Assembly: GCA_963754235.1 (NCBI GenBank)
Contig: CAVWFK010000007.1
Coordinates: forward strand, 1 to 64,000
Direction of reading: 5' to 3'
DNA length: 64,000 nucleotides
Source: DATAYA01 sp963754235
GTDB taxonomy: Bacteria > Pseudomonadota > Alphaproteobacteria > Acetobacterales > Acetobacteraceae
Position 1 is the stretch's first letter. Every line of letters begins with the position of its first letter. The position numbers and the translations under genes were made by a program. The notes below the pieces were generated by a model. The model was not told the DNA's origin. It was given only the letters and a program-made list of their open reading frames with translations, and ran no database searches. This document shows, one piece after another, positions 62,797 to 64,000 of this stretch.

Positions 62797-64000
62797 TCAC
62801 GGCTTGATCTGCTGGTCGATGTCCTCCGCGGCCCGGGTGAGACCCTGCTTCACATCGACCTGGCCGAGATAGATCCGCTGCAGGGCCGAGGAGGTGATGT
62901 CGGAAACCTGCGCCCAATTGGGGATCTGCGGCGCGTAGTGCACATAGGGCAGCATCGACATCAGCATCATCACCGACGGATCCTGCTTCATCTGCGGCGC
63001 GTCGAGCTCGGCCTTGGTCACCGGCATGAAGCCCTCCGTGGTCGAGAACTGGATGCGGGTCTGCGGGTCGAACAACGCCTGCTGCACGAATTTCCAGGCC
63101 GCGTCCTTCACCTTGCTCGACTTGAACATCATGACGCTGTCAATGCCCGAATACGTCGCCTCGGTCACGGCGCGCGGCATCGGCGCGATCCCGTAATGGA
63201 GAGAGGGGACCTCCGTGTTGATCTGCCCGCGCAGCCAGGTGCCCGTCACCAGCATGCCGAGCTTTCCCTGCTTGAATAGGGTCTCGATATCCTGGCGGTT
63301 GAAGGCGGTCGGGTTCGGCTCGGTAAGCCCGTCGTCGATCATCGATTTGTAGAGATTGGCGGCCTTGATGCCGGCATCGCTCGCGATCCCCGACCGGCCG
63401 TTCCGCACCACGTCGCCGCCATAGCTCCAGAGCGGGAAATACCAGTAGGTGTCCGTCTCGATTTCCTTGCCCTGCAGCCCGAATCCGTAGCTGCCGACCG
63501 CCTTGATGCGCTGCGCGTCGGCGCGCAGCTCATCCCAGGTCGCCGGCGGCGCGGAAATGCCGGCCTTCGCGAAAATGTCCTTGTTGTAGTAAAGCGTGCG
63601 CACGCCGAAATCGATCGGCAGCGCCCAGAGATGAGAATCGATCACCTGTGGGCTCAGCAGATTTCCGACGAACTGCGACTTGAATTCGGGCGTCATGTAG
63701 TGGTCGAGCGGTTCGGCGATGCCCTGCGAGGTGTAGTCGTAGAGCCAACGCGACGCGACGATCGACAGATCGGGCGCCGTGCCGCCGGCTATGTCGGTGG
63801 CAAGCCGCTGCTGCAGGTTGTCCCAGCTCACTTCCTCGAGGACGATATGGATGTCCGGGTTCTTGGCCTCGAACCGGTCTGCCGCCGCCTGGAACGTCTT
63901 CATCGTCTGATCGCTGAAATGCGCGACGATCATCTTCACGTTGGTCTTGGCGGAGGCGGTGCCAGCCAGAACGAAACCGAGCGCGACGGTGCCAAGAACT
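62797..64000 (-). CDS. Sugar ABC extracellular solute-binding protein (5' end beyond window)
   Basis: Carbohydrate-type binding protein, at least 400 residues, running off the window edge. The visible N-terminal end VLGTVALGFVLAGTASAKTN is the last part of a signal peptide. The mature protein has MKMIVAHFSDQTMKTFQAAA, LEEVSWDNLQQRLATDIAGG, FGVRTLYYNKDIFAKAGISA and SSKVKDAAWKFVQQALFDP, ending AAEDIDQQIKP. First gene of the importer operon; substrate unknown. Confidence 0.9.
   Translation of the reverse strand, partial: VLGTVALGFVLAGTASAKTNVKMIVAHFSDQTMKTFQAAADRFEAKNPDIHIVLEEVSWDNLQQRLATDIAGGTAPDLSIVASRWLYDYTSQGIAEPLDHYMTPEFKSQFVGNLLSPQVIDSHLWALPIDFGVRTLYYNKDIFAKAGISAPPATWDELRADAQRIKAVGSYGFGLQGKEIETDTYWYFPLWSYGGDVVRNGRSGIASDAGIKAANLYKSMIDDGLTEPNPTAFNRQDIETLFKQGKLGMLVTGTWLRGQINTEVPSLHYGIAPMPRAVTEATYSGIDSVMMFKSSKVKDAAWKFVQQALFDPQTRIQFSTTEGFMPVTKAELDAPQMKQDPSVMMLMSMLPYVHYAPQIPNWAQVSDITSSALQRIYLGQVDVKQGLTRAAEDIDQQIKP

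Noticed and set aside
1..64000. CRISPR array, tRNA or rRNA genes
   Set aside because: No regularly spaced repeats, tRNA cloverleaf or rRNA-like sequence was noticed on either strand by reading; no program was run.

Overview
The window is high-GC DNA, most likely from an alphaproteobacterium (Acetobacteraceae, Rhodospirillales or Rhizobiales-like). The RHE_PE00001 and pRiA4b ORF-3 protein families, the IS types, and the many GntR-controlled ABC uptake operons point that way; no rRNA or tRNA gene confirms it.

Layout. 1-2.9 kb is a graveyard: a broken DDE transposase, an internally deleted biotin carboxylase (accC) remnant and an IS6 transposase with a nonsense codon. 3.0-8.1 kb (minus) is a polyamine/iron-type ABC uptake operon ending in an M24 peptidase, riddled with 1-base indels. 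A divergent FadR-type GntR gene and a clear operator at 8136-8148 control it. 8.2-16.3 kb (plus) holds that regulator, an intact M24 peptidase, an AstE/DoeB-like deacylase, a threonine-synthase-like lyase, a sugar-type ABC importer without ATPase, and a uronate-dehydrogenase-like reductase. 16.5-24.4 kb (minus) is an eight-gene operon: aminotransferase, PotA/D/B/C-type transporter, AstE-like deacylase and PhnW-like aminotransferase, with a divergent GntR/UTRA regulator at 24.5 kb.

25.3-58.0 kb is largely accessory DNA. It has an RHE_PE00001 gene, a Tn3-family transposon (26.56-30.34 kb), an IS66 element with two passenger genes, and a second Tn3 transposase tail. It also has a three-gene Shango-type phage-defence locus (34.6-40.9 kb) and a TM0106-type RecB nuclease-helicase (41.3-44.7 kb). 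Next come a WGR protein coupled to a tyrosine recombinase, an SWIB-domain protein, a TumA/TumE-type toxin-antitoxin pair and a partial second recombinase copy. A metabolic operon (GntR, Fbp-type ABC importer, AtuA-family protein, DUF4387) lies at 47.6-53.9 kb, followed by a HAD phosphatase, a nucleotidyltransferase and a recombinase tail cut by an ISKra4 element. 58.3-64 kb is a sugar locus: GatZ-like protein, ROK regulator and ABC sugar importer (binding protein cut by the window edge).

A recurring oddity is that many conserved genes are broken by single-base indels although gene order, start/stop overlaps and terminal stops are perfectly kept. A near-identical recombinase duplication shows directly that one copy lacks single bases the other retains. 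Either the assembly has uncorrected indels (dense at 3.0-8.4 kb) or decay is very recent. Genes called pseudogene here should be read with that in mind.
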